A stretch of DNA of 64,000 nucleotides, from NCBI GenBank assembly GCA_964444835.1, contig CAYUIT010000014.1:13753-77752 (forward strand), given 5' to 3'. Under the pieces are notes generated by a model that saw only the letters and a program-made list of their open reading frames with translations, searched no databases and was not told the origin of the DNA. This DNA is from CADEED01 sp964444835 (GTDB lineage Bacteria > Pseudomonadota > Gammaproteobacteria > Steroidobacterales > Steroidobacteraceae). Of this stretch, positions 49,378-58,033 are shown piece after piece (the stretch's first letter is position 1; each line of letters starts with the position of its first letter). Position numbers and translations under genes: made by a program.

Positions 49378-51816
49378 GTGCACACCGTGGCGCGTCGGAC
49401 CTGGAAATGGAGCTTGGGAACGATCCTGGCAGCGATTTTGATCGCGGCAGGCGTTGCATTTGTTCTGTGGGTGATCCGACTCGACCAACAAATCATAGCC
49501 GAATTCGGCGGCCGTCGGTGGACGGAGCCGTCGCGCGTCTATGCAGCGCCCCGCGTGTTGTTACCGGGTATGACGCTGAGCGTCGAAGATGTCGCGCGTG
49601 AACTCGAGGCTTTGCGCTACCGTCGTGTGCAGCGCATGCCGCGGCCCGGCGAATTCTTCGTCCGCGATTCCGAGCTGTTTCTCTATACGCGTCGCGCGCA
49701 GTTTACGGACGGTATGCGTGAGCCGCTCGCGGCCCGCGTGCAGTTTCGTGGTGAGATGATCGCGACACTCGCAACAGTGTCCGGCCAAGCTTTGCAGCGT
49801 GTGCGGCTCGATCCGCCGATCATTGGCTCGCTCTTTCCGGTGCACGGCGAAGACCGTCTGATCGTGCGGCCAGATGAAGTGCCACGCGAGCTCGCCGCGG
49901 CAATCAAAGCGATCGAGGATCGCGACTTCGATCACCATTCCGGGGTCGACTACGGCGCTGTGGCGCGCGCGCTGTGGGTGAACTTTCGCTCCGGCGAGAT
50001 CGAGCAAGGTGCGAGCACGCTCACGCAGCAGCTCGTCAAGAATTTCTTTCTCGACGGACGGCGCACGTGGAGTCGGAAACTCAAAGAAGCGATCATGGCG
50101 CAGCGCTTGGAGGCGCACTACGACAAGCGTGAAATTCTCACGGCCTATGTCAACGAGATCTATCTCGGGCAAGACGGTGCACGCGCCATCCACGGATTTG
50201 GGCTTGCGGCGCAGTACTACTTTGGACGCGCGCTCGATGAGCTCGAGCCCGAGCAGATCGCGCTGCTGGTCGGGATGGTGCGCGGTCCGTCGCTGTACGA
50301 TCCGCGTCGCAACCCAGCACGCGCGCTCGAGCGGCGCAATTACGTGTTGGCCGAACTGCAAAAGCAAAAGGTATTCGATGAGCCGACGGTGGCGGCGGCA
50401 CGAGCGAAGCCGCTTGGCCTCGCTAACGACTCAGACACGAGTGGGCGTACTTACTATCCGGCATTTCTCGATCTCGTACGCCGTCAGTTAGTGGCGCGCG
50501 GCTTTACCGGCGAAACAGCGGCGACCGGGCATGCGGTGTTTACGACGCTCGATCCGCAAGTGCAGCGGCTCGCCGAGCGCGCGTTGACCACGGAACTCGA
50601 TCGGCTCGCAAAGTCCAGCAAAAAAGTCGGCAAGAATAAAAAGAAGCCAGCGACGCCGGCGCTCGAGGGCGTGGTGATCGTCGCAAAGCCGGCGACGGGC
50701 GATGTGGTAGCGTTGGTCGGCGGACGCAATACCACCTTGGCCGGATTCAATCGCGCGTTGGATGCACGCCGCCCCATCGGTTCGCTGATCAAGCCATTCG
50801 TGTATCTGACGGCGATCGAGTCAGGTCGCTATCACGCGGCGTCGATCATCGAGGACGTGCCACTCGTCATCAAAACGAGCCGCAACACGGATTGGGAGCC
50901 GCAGAATTTCGATAAGACTTTTCACGGCCCCGTGCCAATGGTGCGCGCGTTGGCAGAATCGATGAATGCGGCGGCCGTGTCGGTCGCGCTCGATGTCGGT
51001 GTCGACAGTGTTGCGCAAACGCTCTACCAGTTTGGCTTGGGGCGCAAGCCGAAGCCAATTCCTGCGCTCGCCTTGGGTGCTGTCGATGCCTCGCCATTCG
51101 AAGTGGCGCAGTTGTATGCCGTACTGGCTAACAACGGCATGCATCATCCTTTACGTGGGATTCAAGCCATGACGGACCGCTCGCGCGTAGGACCGCCCGG
51201 TTCGCAACGTGCAAGCGAGTTCGCATTTGCGAAGCGTCGCGTCGCGCCGTACGACTCAGTGTACGCGGTCGACGATATGCTCGTCGCTGTCATGGAGCAC
51301 GGCACAGGCCGGGGCGGTCGCGCCCAATTACCACCCGAGCTGACGGTGGCGGGAAAGTCCGGCACGTCGTCTGGTTATCGTGACAGTTGGTTCGCCGGCT
51401 TCTCGGGCGAACATCTCGTGGTCGTCTGGGTCGGTGCCGATAGCAACGAACCGACGGGACTCACCGGTTCCTCGGGTGCGCTCGGCGTGTGGGCGGCCGT
51501 GATGCGCGAATTGAAGACGCAGTCGTGGCAGCCCACGTTGCCGCCGGGATTCGAGCGCCGCCAGATCGATCGGCTCGGTGGCGAAATGATGACGCTCGAT
51601 TGTCCAACGAGTCCCATTTCCGTGGCATTACCGCGCGGCACGCTCCTCCCGGAGAGCTTCGAATGCGGCACACCGCCGAGCGAAGGTTTTTGGGACGAGA
51701 CTTGGAGCGACGGCTGGCTTGAGCGTGGTGGCGACGAACGGTCGCCCCGCGACGAACAGGGTGATCGTTCGGTTGGCGAGCGTATCCGCGACTGGTGGCG
51801 GCGTATAATCGAGTAG
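49378..51816 (+). CDS. mrcB: Penicillin-binding protein 1B, bifunctional peptidoglycan synthase
   Basis: An 812-residue class A PBP. It has one N-terminal membrane helix (LGTILAAILIAAGVAFVLWVI) and a UB2H-like segment. The GT51 glycosyltransferase shows AAIKAIEDRDFDHHSGVDYGAVARA and GASTLTQQLVKNFF. The transpeptidase has SxxK in GSLIKP, SxN in AESMNAAA and KSGTSSG. It polymerises and cross-links peptidoglycan; the UB2H region points to PBP1B rather than 1A. GTG start at 49378; a GTG at 49387 is also possible. Confidence 0.93.
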   Translation: MHTVARRTWKWSLGTILAAILIAAGVAFVLWVIRLDQQIIAEFGGRRWTEPSRVYAAPRVLLPGMTLSVEDVARELEALRYRRVQRMPRPGEFFVRDSELFLYTRRAQFTDGMREPLAARVQFRGEMIATLATVSGQALQRVRLDPPIIGSLFPVHGEDRLIVRPDEVPRELAAAIKAIEDRDFDHHSGVDYGAVARALWVNFRSGEIEQGASTLTQQLVKNFFLDGRRTWSRKLKEAIMAQRLEAHYDKREILTAYVNEIYLGQDGARAIHGFGLAAQYYFGRALDELEPEQIALLVGMVRGPSLYDPRRNPARALERRNYVLAELQKQKVFDEPTVAAARAKPLGLANDSDTSGRTYYPAFLDLVRRQLVARGFTGETAATGHAVFTTLDPQVQRLAERALTTELDRLAKSSKKVGKNKKKPATPALEGVVIVAKPATGDVVALVGGRNTTLAGFNRALDARRPIGSLIKPFVYLTAIESGRYHAASIIEDVPLVIKTSRNTDWEPQNFDKTFHGPVPMVRALAESMNAAAVSVALDVGVDSVAQTLYQFGLGRKPKPIPALALGAVDASPFEVAQLYAVLANNGMHHPLRGIQAMTDRSRVGPPGSQRASEFAFAKRRVAPYDSVYAVDDMLVAVMEHGTGRGGRAQLPPELTVAGKSGTSSGYRDSWFAGFSGEHLVVVWVGADSNEPTGLTGSSGALGVWAAVMRELKTQSWQPTLPPGFERRQIDRLGGEMMTLDCPTSPISVALPRGTLLPESFECGTPPSEGFWDETWSDGWLERGGDERSPRDEQGDRSVGERIRDWWRRIIE

Positions 51817-51842
51817 CGCCTACACTCGTCGCGAGGTCTCTC

Positions 51843-53141
51843 ATGCGCTTTTGGGTTGCGTTGGCTCTGTGCTGGGCCACCCCGGTGTTGCACGCGCTTG
51901 CAGCGCCGGTGGTGATCAGTGATCCGTCCGCAAAGTCGTTAGCACCGGACGTTGCCGTCGATGCGAAGGGCGGCATTCACATCATTTGGCTCCAGCGATT
52001 ACCCGTCGTTGCACCGGCCGATGGTCACAACCACGATCGACATCTGTCGTCGATGGATCTCTGGTACTCGAAGTCGATGGATGGCGGCGCCACGTTTTCG
52101 CTGCCCATTCGCGTCAATGACGCGCCGGGTGCCGTGTGGGGTTTCGCGGTCAGCAAGCCGAAGATTGCCGTGGCTCGTTCTGGCGTCGTGCACGTCGTGT
52201 ATCCGAGTAACGACATCAATCCGGGAAACGGCAAAGCCGCGCTGACGATGCGCTACACGCGCAGTACCGATGCCGGGCGCAGCTTCGAGGTTGCACGCCG
52301 CCTGCACGACATACCGGTGCTGGACCAATCGGCCTATGTCGATGGTGGCTTTAGCACGGCGCACGCGTTCGGCGCTTTGGGCGTTGCACCCAACGGCATC
52401 GTGTACACCGTGTGGGTCGACACGCGGCACATGAAGCCGGGCGACGCTGCAGGCGCCGCGTATCTCGCCGTATCGCGCGACGACGGCAAAACATTTCAAG
52501 CGGAGCGTCCGGCATTCGAGGCCGACGTCTGCCCGTGTTGTCAGCTCACGCTGGCATTCGATTCAGCGTCGAATATTTATTTGGGTTCGCGGCTCGTCAC
52601 GGGCACGGGTGAGCGCAATAGCTCGGTTGCGCGTCTCAATGCGAAGGGCGAGCGTGTCGGTAGCAGGACCACGGTCGGGATGACACCGTGGAAGCTCGAC
52701 GGCTGTCCGCTCAAGCCCACTGTCGTGGGTGTCGACGGACGGAGTGTCTACGCGGCAGCCTACAACGGCGGTGCGAAGCCCGCGGGTGTGTACCTCGCAA
52801 CGTCGCGCGATCGTGGGCAGTCGTTCGCTCCTGCAGTTGCACTGCATCCCGATGCTGCGGTGTCCGACGCGCCGACATTGGCGATCGTACGTGGCGGCGT
52901 GCTCTTGGCCTGGCACGCTAAACTGGATGCCAACTCGCGTCGCATCTTCTACCGCATCGTGAGTCGAGCGGACGGGAGTCTGTCGCGCGTTGTCGAGCTC
53001 AACGCGCCGCCTGGTCTTGCCCAGTCTCCGGCAGCAGCGTCGCGAGCCGATGGCAGGGTGCAGTTAGCGTGGCAACAAGGCGATGTCATCGCGACGGATG
53101 CGCTAGCGATCGCGCCTGCGAATCGAGTGGCGCAGCAATGA
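51843..53141 (+). CDS. Exported Asp-box (sialidase-fold) repeat protein with CPCC motif
   Basis: A 432-residue protein with a signal peptide (ALCWATPVLHALAAP). At least four Asp-box motifs mark a six-bladed propeller: KSMDGGATF, RSTDAGRSF, SRDDGKTF and SRDRGQSF. The catalytic residues of true sialidases are not evident, so enzyme activity is uncertain. A mid-protein segment, EADVCPCCQLTLAFD, has three cysteines and could bind a metal or be kept reduced by the thioredoxin encoded next, whose start overlaps this stop by 4 bases. The ATG at 51843 is chosen for the signal peptide. Confidence 0.83.
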   Translation: MRFWVALALCWATPVLHALAAPVVISDPSAKSLAPDVAVDAKGGIHIIWLQRLPVVAPADGHNHDRHLSSMDLWYSKSMDGGATFSLPIRVNDAPGAVWGFAVSKPKIAVARSGVVHVVYPSNDINPGNGKAALTMRYTRSTDAGRSFEVARRLHDIPVLDQSAYVDGGFSTAHAFGALGVAPNGIVYTVWVDTRHMKPGDAAGAAYLAVSRDDGKTFQAERPAFEADVCPCCQLTLAFDSASNIYLGSRLVTGTGERNSSVARLNAKGERVGSRTTVGMTPWKLDGCPLKPTVVGVDGRSVYAAAYNGGAKPAGVYLATSRDRGQSFAPAVALHPDAAVSDAPTLAIVRGGVLLAWHAKLDANSRRIFYRIVSRADGSLSRVVELNAPPGLAQSPAAASRADGRVQLAWQQGDVIATDALAIAPANRVAQQ

Positions 53142-53653
53142 ACATCCAATTCATGCGACTGGCAGCGTCGCTCGTGTTGTTAGCCGTATTGAGCTGGCCA
53201 TGGCACGTGAGTGCGGGCACGCCGACGCAGCTCGTCTCGGCAGAAGAGCTGCGCGCACGTTTGGCTGCAGAGCGCGGGCAGGTTGTGGTGGTGGCGTTCT
53301 GGGCAACGTGGTGCGCACCGTGCTTGAAGGAGCTGCCGGAACTCGCCAAGCTCAACGCCGCTTGGCGTGAGCGCGGATCGCGGCTTATCGCAGTCGCGAT
53401 GGATGAGCCTACGGCGCTCGCCGCACAAGTCGAGCCGTTTCGATTGCGCTATTTCCCCGAAGTCGACGGCCTGCTGCGCAGCGAAACCGAGATGGACGCG
53501 ATAGTCTCTGTCGTCGATCCCGCCTGGAACGAGATCTTGCCGACTACCTACATCATTGGCCGCGATGGCAAGGTTTTCATAAAGATCCAAGGTATCAAGC
53601 CGTATGAGGAGCTCGAGGCCTTGTTAGTGGCAGCGCTCGGCGGAGCCCAGTGA
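53138..53653 (+). CDS. TlpA-family periplasmic thioredoxin paired with the Asp-box protein
   Basis: A 171-residue exported thioredoxin with signal peptide (LAASLVLLAVLSWPWHVSAG). Redox centre FWATWCAPCLKELPELAKL and cis-Pro loop ILPTTYIIGRDGK are as in TlpA/ResA proteins. Its start is inside the preceding gene's stop (ATGA), so it is made with the Asp-box protein, whose CPCC cysteines are the obvious client. It ends 3 bases before the phzF-like gene. Confidence 0.93.
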   Translation: MNIQFMRLAASLVLLAVLSWPWHVSAGTPTQLVSAEELRARLAAERGQVVVVAFWATWCAPCLKELPELAKLNAAWRERGSRLIAVAMDEPTALAAQVEPFRLRYFPEVDGLLRSETEMDAIVSVVDPAWNEILPTTYIIGRDGKVFIKIQGIKPYEELEALLVAALGGAQ

Positions 53654-53656
53654 TTC

Positions 53657-54517
53657 ATGCAATTGCGGTATCGCCTCGTCAATGTATTCACGGTGGCGGG
53701 CGAGCGGCTGAGCGGCAACCCGCTGTGCGTGTTCGAGAACGGTGCGGATCTCAGCGGCGAGACGATGCAGCGGCTCGCACGGCAATTCAATTTGTCGGAA
53801 ACCACATTTCTGTTGGCGCCGACGACAGACGGTCTAGCAGCGGGCGCGCACGCGCGTGTTCGCATTTTCACGCCATCCTACGAAATGCCGTTTGCCGGGC
53901 ACCCGACGCTCGGCACGGCGCATGTGTGCCGCGCGCTGGGTTTGGGTGGCGACGAACTCGCACTCGAAATGCAGGCCGGCATCATTCCCGTCAGTGCGGC
54001 GGGCGACCATTGGACGCTTCAAGCCGTGGCACCGACTTGGCGGGAGCCAAACATCTCTACGGCCGATTTGGCTGGGCTTCTGGCGCTCGAGCCGAAGGAT
54101 GTCGGTGAGCGTCCGCTGTGGGTCAACGCGGGGCGCGAGCAACTCGTCGTGCCGCTGAAGAGCAGCGAGGCCGTGCGGCGCGCGAGCCCGAAGCTCGACA
54201 TTCTGCAGCGCTTGGGTGGCGGCGATCTCAGTGCCATGGTGTATGTCTTTGCGATGCAAGAGGGTGGCCGCGCACTGGCAAGGTTTTTCTTCCCCGATGG
54301 CAATGCGCTCCTCGAGGACCCCGCCACGGGCAGCGCGACGGCCAATCTCGGCGGATGGCTCATTGCAACCGAACGGCTGCTGCCGCAACGCATCGCGATT
54401 TCGCAAGGCGAGAGCGTGGCACGGCCCTCGGCGCTGCAATTGTATGTCGACGATGCGCGCCGTGTGTTCGTGGGTGGCGACGTTATCGCGCTCGCGCACG
54501 GCGTGCTGGAACTCTAG
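53657..54517 (+). CDS. PhzF-family epimerase/isomerase
   Basis: A 286-residue protein of the PhzF/diaminopimelate-epimerase fold. Landmarks are VFTVAGERLSGNPLCVFENG, the catalytic Glu in LSETTFLLAP, TPSYEMPFAGHPTLGTAHV and the C-terminal DPATGSATANLGGWLI. No phenazine genes are near, so it is probably a general metabolic isomerase of unknown substrate. It may be co-transcribed with the TlpA gene (3-base gap). Confidence 0.92.
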   Translation: MQLRYRLVNVFTVAGERLSGNPLCVFENGADLSGETMQRLARQFNLSETTFLLAPTTDGLAAGAHARVRIFTPSYEMPFAGHPTLGTAHVCRALGLGGDELALEMQAGIIPVSAAGDHWTLQAVAPTWREPNISTADLAGLLALEPKDVGERPLWVNAGREQLVVPLKSSEAVRRASPKLDILQRLGGGDLSAMVYVFAMQEGGRALARFFFPDGNALLEDPATGSATANLGGWLIATERLLPQRIAISQGESVARPSALQLYVDDARRVFVGGDVIALAHGVLEL

Positions 54518-54576
54518 CGAGCGCTTCGCGGCGTGAGTTGTTATGCTCTCGGCAACATTTTGCCGCGAGTTTTCCC

Positions 54577-55878
54577 ATGAGTTACGACAGTTATCACAAG
54601 CGCAAGGTTGGCAACCGCGTGTTGTCGCCGGAAACCCAGATGATGGGCTATGGCTTCGACCCAAGCCTCTCCGAGGGTGCGCTGAAGCCGCCGATCTTTC
54701 TGACTTCCACGTTCGTGTTCAAAAGCGCGCAGGACGGGAAGGACTTCTTCGACTACACGTCCGGCCGACGCGAGCCGCCGCCGGGCCGCGGCGCGGGCTT
54801 GGTCTACTCGCGCTTCAACAATCCGAATCTCGAAGTGCTCGAAGACCGCCTGGCATTGTGGGAAGGGGCGGAGTCCGGCGTGGTGTTCTCGAGTGGCATG
54901 GCAGCCATCTCGACAACCATTTGGGCGTATGCGCGCCCCAAAGACGTCATCTTGATGAGCCAGCCGCTCTACGGCGGCACCGAGACTCTGATCGAGAAGA
55001 CGATGCCTAACTACCAAGTGTCGGCCGTGGGCGTATCCGAAGCCTGCGACCGAGCGGCCGTCATGGCGGCGGCCGAGAAAGCGTTGGCGCAAGCGCGGCA
55101 ATCGGGTGGGCGCGTGGCGATGTTGATGACGGAGACGCCAGCCAATCCGACTAACAGCTTGGTCGATCTCGTGTTGTGGCGCGAAGTGTCGGAATGGTTG
55201 GCGCAGCAACAGGGCGGTGCCCGTCCGCCGTTGGTCGTCGACAATACATTCCTGGGTCCGGTGTTCCAACGCCCGATCGAGCAGGGCGCCGACATTGCCG
55301 TCTACTCGCTGACGAAGTATGTCGGCGGGCACTCGGACCTCGTCGCAGGCGGCATCATGGGCCTCAAATCGATGGTGCAGCCGGTGCGGATGCTGCGCTC
55401 CGCGCTCGGCACGCAACTCGATCCAAACACCGCGTGGATGATCATGCGCTCGATGGAAACCTTGGCGCTGCGCATGCGACAAGGTGCCAGCAACGCTGAA
55501 CGCGTGGCGACGTTCTTGAAGTCGCACCCCAAAATCGCGAGCGTCAATTACCTGGGGTTTTTGCAGGCGGGGGACGTTGGATTCGACGTCTTTCGCAAAC
55601 AATGCCAGAGCGCCGGTTCCACGTTTGCGTTCTCGGTCAAGGGCGGCGAAGCGGAAGCCTTCCGGCTGCTCGACGGCCTGCAGGTGATGAAACTCGCGGT
55701 GAGCCTCGGCGGCACGGAGACGCTGATCTCGCACCCGGCGTCCACCACACACTCTGGCGTCCCCAAAGCGACTCGGGATCGCCTCGGTGTCACCGATGCA
55801 CTGATTCGCATCTCGGTCGGTATCGAGAATGCAGACGACTTGATCGCCGATCTCGAGCAAGCGCTCGCACGAGTGTAG
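54577..55878 (+). CDS. Cystathionine gamma-synthase/gamma-lyase-family PLP enzyme
   Basis: The ATG at 54577 gives 433 residues, slightly longer than typical members. Core motifs are YSRFNNPNLEVLEDRLALWEG, SGMAAISTTIWAYARPKDVIL, TETPANPTNSLVDLV, VVDNTFLGPVF and the PLP lysine in YSLTKYVGGHSDLVAGG. A C-terminal SLGGTETLISHPASTTHSGV and RISVGIENADDLIADLEQAL complete the fold. It handles sulfur amino acids by gamma-replacement or gamma-elimination; methionine gamma-lyase or O-acylhomoserine sulfhydrylase activity cannot be separated here. It has a monocistronic look upstream but is 11 bases from the 2OG gene. Confidence 0.9.
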   Translation: MSYDSYHKRKVGNRVLSPETQMMGYGFDPSLSEGALKPPIFLTSTFVFKSAQDGKDFFDYTSGRREPPPGRGAGLVYSRFNNPNLEVLEDRLALWEGAESGVVFSSGMAAISTTIWAYARPKDVILMSQPLYGGTETLIEKTMPNYQVSAVGVSEACDRAAVMAAAEKALAQARQSGGRVAMLMTETPANPTNSLVDLVLWREVSEWLAQQQGGARPPLVVDNTFLGPVFQRPIEQGADIAVYSLTKYVGGHSDLVAGGIMGLKSMVQPVRMLRSALGTQLDPNTAWMIMRSMETLALRMRQGASNAERVATFLKSHPKIASVNYLGFLQAGDVGFDVFRKQCQSAGSTFAFSVKGGEAEAFRLLDGLQVMKLAVSLGGTETLISHPASTTHSGVPKATRDRLGVTDALIRISVGIENADDLIADLEQALARV

Positions 55879-55889
55879 CGCGCGAGTCC

Positions 55890-56609
55890 ATGACGCCGGC
55901 GGTCACCAATGCCCTGCGCGAGCAGGGCTATGCTCGCGTCGACGCTGCGCACGTCGCGCAGCTTGCGGCTGTGCAGTTGGGCGAACTCCAGGCGCTCGAG
56001 TCGAGCTGGGAGCGCTTGCCTCGAGATCCGTATCTGCGCGACGGCGGTCGCTACCGGGCGCGCCGCCACAGTTGCTTCGTATCGCACACCGAGACGGAGC
56101 GGCTCGAAGCCGTGCCGCATCGCGCACACTGGCAGTCAACGGCGTACAACGCATTGCACGGCGGCATGTTGCGCTGGTTCGAGCCGCTCGAGCCTGCGAT
56201 CGTCGCAGCGCCGGCGTGGCGCCAGTTGTTAGTGTCGATGGGCTCGCTGTTTGCGAAACTGCGCGCGGTACCGGCCTGGTATATCGAAGCGCATCAGTTT
56301 CGCATCGATACGGCAGGTGGGGTGGGGCGGCCAACGCCGGAAGGGGCGCATCGCGATGGCGTGGACTTCGTGGCCATCTTGCTCGTGGCGCGCCGTGCGA
56401 TCAGTGGGGGCGAAACCCGCGTCTTCGATGCCGTGGGGCCCCACGGCGTGCGATTCACGTTGGCGGAGCCGTGGTCAGCGTTGTTACTCGACGATTCGCG
56501 CGTGATCCACGAGACGACCCCGATCCAGCCGCTCGATCCGCATCGCGCTGGACAGCGCGACACGCTTGTGCTGACCTATCGGGCCAACGGTTTTCAGGAG
56601 CCGACCTAA
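55890..56609 (+). CDS. 2OG-Fe(II) dioxygenase family protein (2OG-Fe_Oxy_2)
   Basis: A 239-residue protein with the iron site H-x-D in GAHRDGVDFVAILLVARR and a distal His in LLLDDSRVIHETTPI. The 2-oxoglutarate-binding Arg is in RDTLVLTYRANGF. The fold resembles the family that includes amino-acid hydroxylases such as L-isoleucine 4-hydroxylase-type enzymes. Placement 11 bases after a sulfur-amino-acid PLP enzyme hints at an amino-acid-like substrate, but this is inference. The start at 55890 is the first that avoids overlap with the preceding gene. Confidence 0.87.
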   Translation: MTPAVTNALREQGYARVDAAHVAQLAAVQLGELQALESSWERLPRDPYLRDGGRYRARRHSCFVSHTETERLEAVPHRAHWQSTAYNALHGGMLRWFEPLEPAIVAAPAWRQLLVSMGSLFAKLRAVPAWYIEAHQFRIDTAGGVGRPTPEGAHRDGVDFVAILLVARRAISGGETRVFDAVGPHGVRFTLAEPWSALLLDDSRVIHETTPIQPLDPHRAGQRDTLVLTYRANGFQEPT

Positions 56610-56613
56610 CAGC

Positions 56614-58023
56614 TCAGCGCGGCTTCGCGGGCTTGCCGCCCAAGTCTTTAGCGAGCCGGTACCAATGACCGACATCGTCGTACAGGGCGCGCACCGGGAT
56701 GCGCTCGTTGAGTCCGTGCGCAAACTCGTCGCTGTTCTTCATGAAAACGCCCGAGACGCCATAGGTGGGGATGCCGGCGCCGCGAAACACTGCACCGTCG
56801 GTCGTGCCGCTCGACTGACTCGGTACTACTCGCACGCCGGGGTACATTTTCTGCACGCTGCGCGTGACGGCGTCCAGCACGTCGTCCCGAATTGGAGACG
56901 CGTCGCTCCAGATAGGATCGTACAGAAGCTTCACCGCGATCTTGTCACCGGCGAGCTGCCGCAACGTTTTCTCGACGACGTCGATGGGCATTCCGGGGAA
57001 CACGCGACAGTTGATCGTCGCAGTTGCCGATTGCGGCAACGCGTTCGCGGCGTGGCCGCCGCGCAGCATGGTCGCGACACAGGTGGTCCGTGTTTGACCG
57101 ACATACGCTGGCTCGATGAACAGCGCGTCGGCCGCTTCTGTGTCGTAAGGATTGTCGGCGAAGCGCTTCAACATCTCACCGAGCGTCCCGGGCGTTTTCT
57201 CTCCCGCGAGCCTCAGGCTTGCAATCGTCGCGTCGTTCGACATGACCGGGAAGCGATGCGCTTGGATGCGCTTCAGCGCGTCGGCCAACTCATAGATCGC
57301 ATTGTCTGGGCGAGGGCGCGAGCTGTGGCCGCCGGGGTTGGTCGCCGTCAACTCGAAATCGGTGTAAGTCTTTTCGGCCGTCTGCATGCCGTAGTGCAAT
57401 GCGGCGCCGGTTTCCTCGTCGAGCGTGCCACCGCCACCATCGGCATTTAGAGCGAACTCGGCGTCGACCAGCGCACGATGATTGCGAACCGTATCCAGAG
57501 TCGTTAGTTGTGCTGTTTCCTCATCGCCACTCACATAAAAGATGAGATCGCGCGTCGGCACGAAGCCTTCGGACTTCAACTTCAAGAAGGCTGTGGCGAT
57601 CGAAACCACGCCGTTCTTCATGTCGCTCGTACCACGCCCAAAGAAGTAGCCGTTCTCTTCGATGAGCTTGAAAGGCTCGCGGGTCCAATCCTCGCGCTTC
57701 GCAGGCACGACATCCATGTGACCCAGGAACAGGATGGATTTGCCGCCCTTGCCGTTCCCACGATATCGAACCACGAGTGATCCGGAGTCGACCTGCTTCA
57801 GGATCACAATGTCTTTGTCGGGGAAGCCGGCCGCGCGGAACTCATCGGCGAGGAGTCGCATCGCCTCGGGCACTTGCCGACCGGCGCTCGATGTATCGAG
57901 CGCAATCAAGCGTTCGAACAAGGAACGCGCTTTTGCATCGAACGGATCGGCGGCCCATGCACTCTGCGCCAAGCAGGCAGAGGCAAGGACACCGACCCAT
58001 GCGGCTCGCACTGTAGCCCTCAT
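56614..58023 (-). CDS. Exported M20/M25/M40 zinc peptidase
   Basis: The ATG at 58023 gives 469 residues with a signal peptide ending SAWAADP. The di-zinc catalytic blocks of the family are LFLGHMDVVPAKREDW, GYFFGRGTSDMKNGVVS, YVSGDEETAQL (catalytic Glu and zinc-ligand Glu) and a C-terminal HGLNERIPV. A dimerisation domain lies between. It probably trims peptides or deacylates amino acids in the periplasm. It is 10 bases downstream of a TonB receptor on the same strand, so it may process what the receptor imports. Confidence 0.93.
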   Translation of the reverse strand: MRATVRAAWVGVLASACLAQSAWAADPFDAKARSLFERLIALDTSSAGRQVPEAMRLLADEFRAAGFPDKDIVILKQVDSGSLVVRYRGNGKGGKSILFLGHMDVVPAKREDWTREPFKLIEENGYFFGRGTSDMKNGVVSIATAFLKLKSEGFVPTRDLIFYVSGDEETAQLTTLDTVRNHRALVDAEFALNADGGGGTLDEETGAALHYGMQTAEKTYTDFELTATNPGGHSSRPRPDNAIYELADALKRIQAHRFPVMSNDATIASLRLAGEKTPGTLGEMLKRFADNPYDTEAADALFIEPAYVGQTRTTCVATMLRGGHAANALPQSATATINCRVFPGMPIDVVEKTLRQLAGDKIAVKLLYDPIWSDASPIRDDVLDAVTRSVQKMYPGVRVVPSQSSGTTDGAVFRGAGIPTYGVSGVFMKNSDEFAHGLNERIPVRALYDDVGHWYRLAKDLGGKPAKPR

Positions 58024-58033
58024 GCGGCGGCGC

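Noticed and set aside
53657..54517. Phenazine biosynthesis from the PhzF-like gene
   Set aside because: No other phz gene lies nearby; PhzF-family proteins are widespread isomerases.
54546..54569. A possible hairpin before the cystathionine-type gene as a sulfur-responsive riboswitch
   Set aside because: The stem is short and bulged, and no conserved SAM riboswitch core can be seen.
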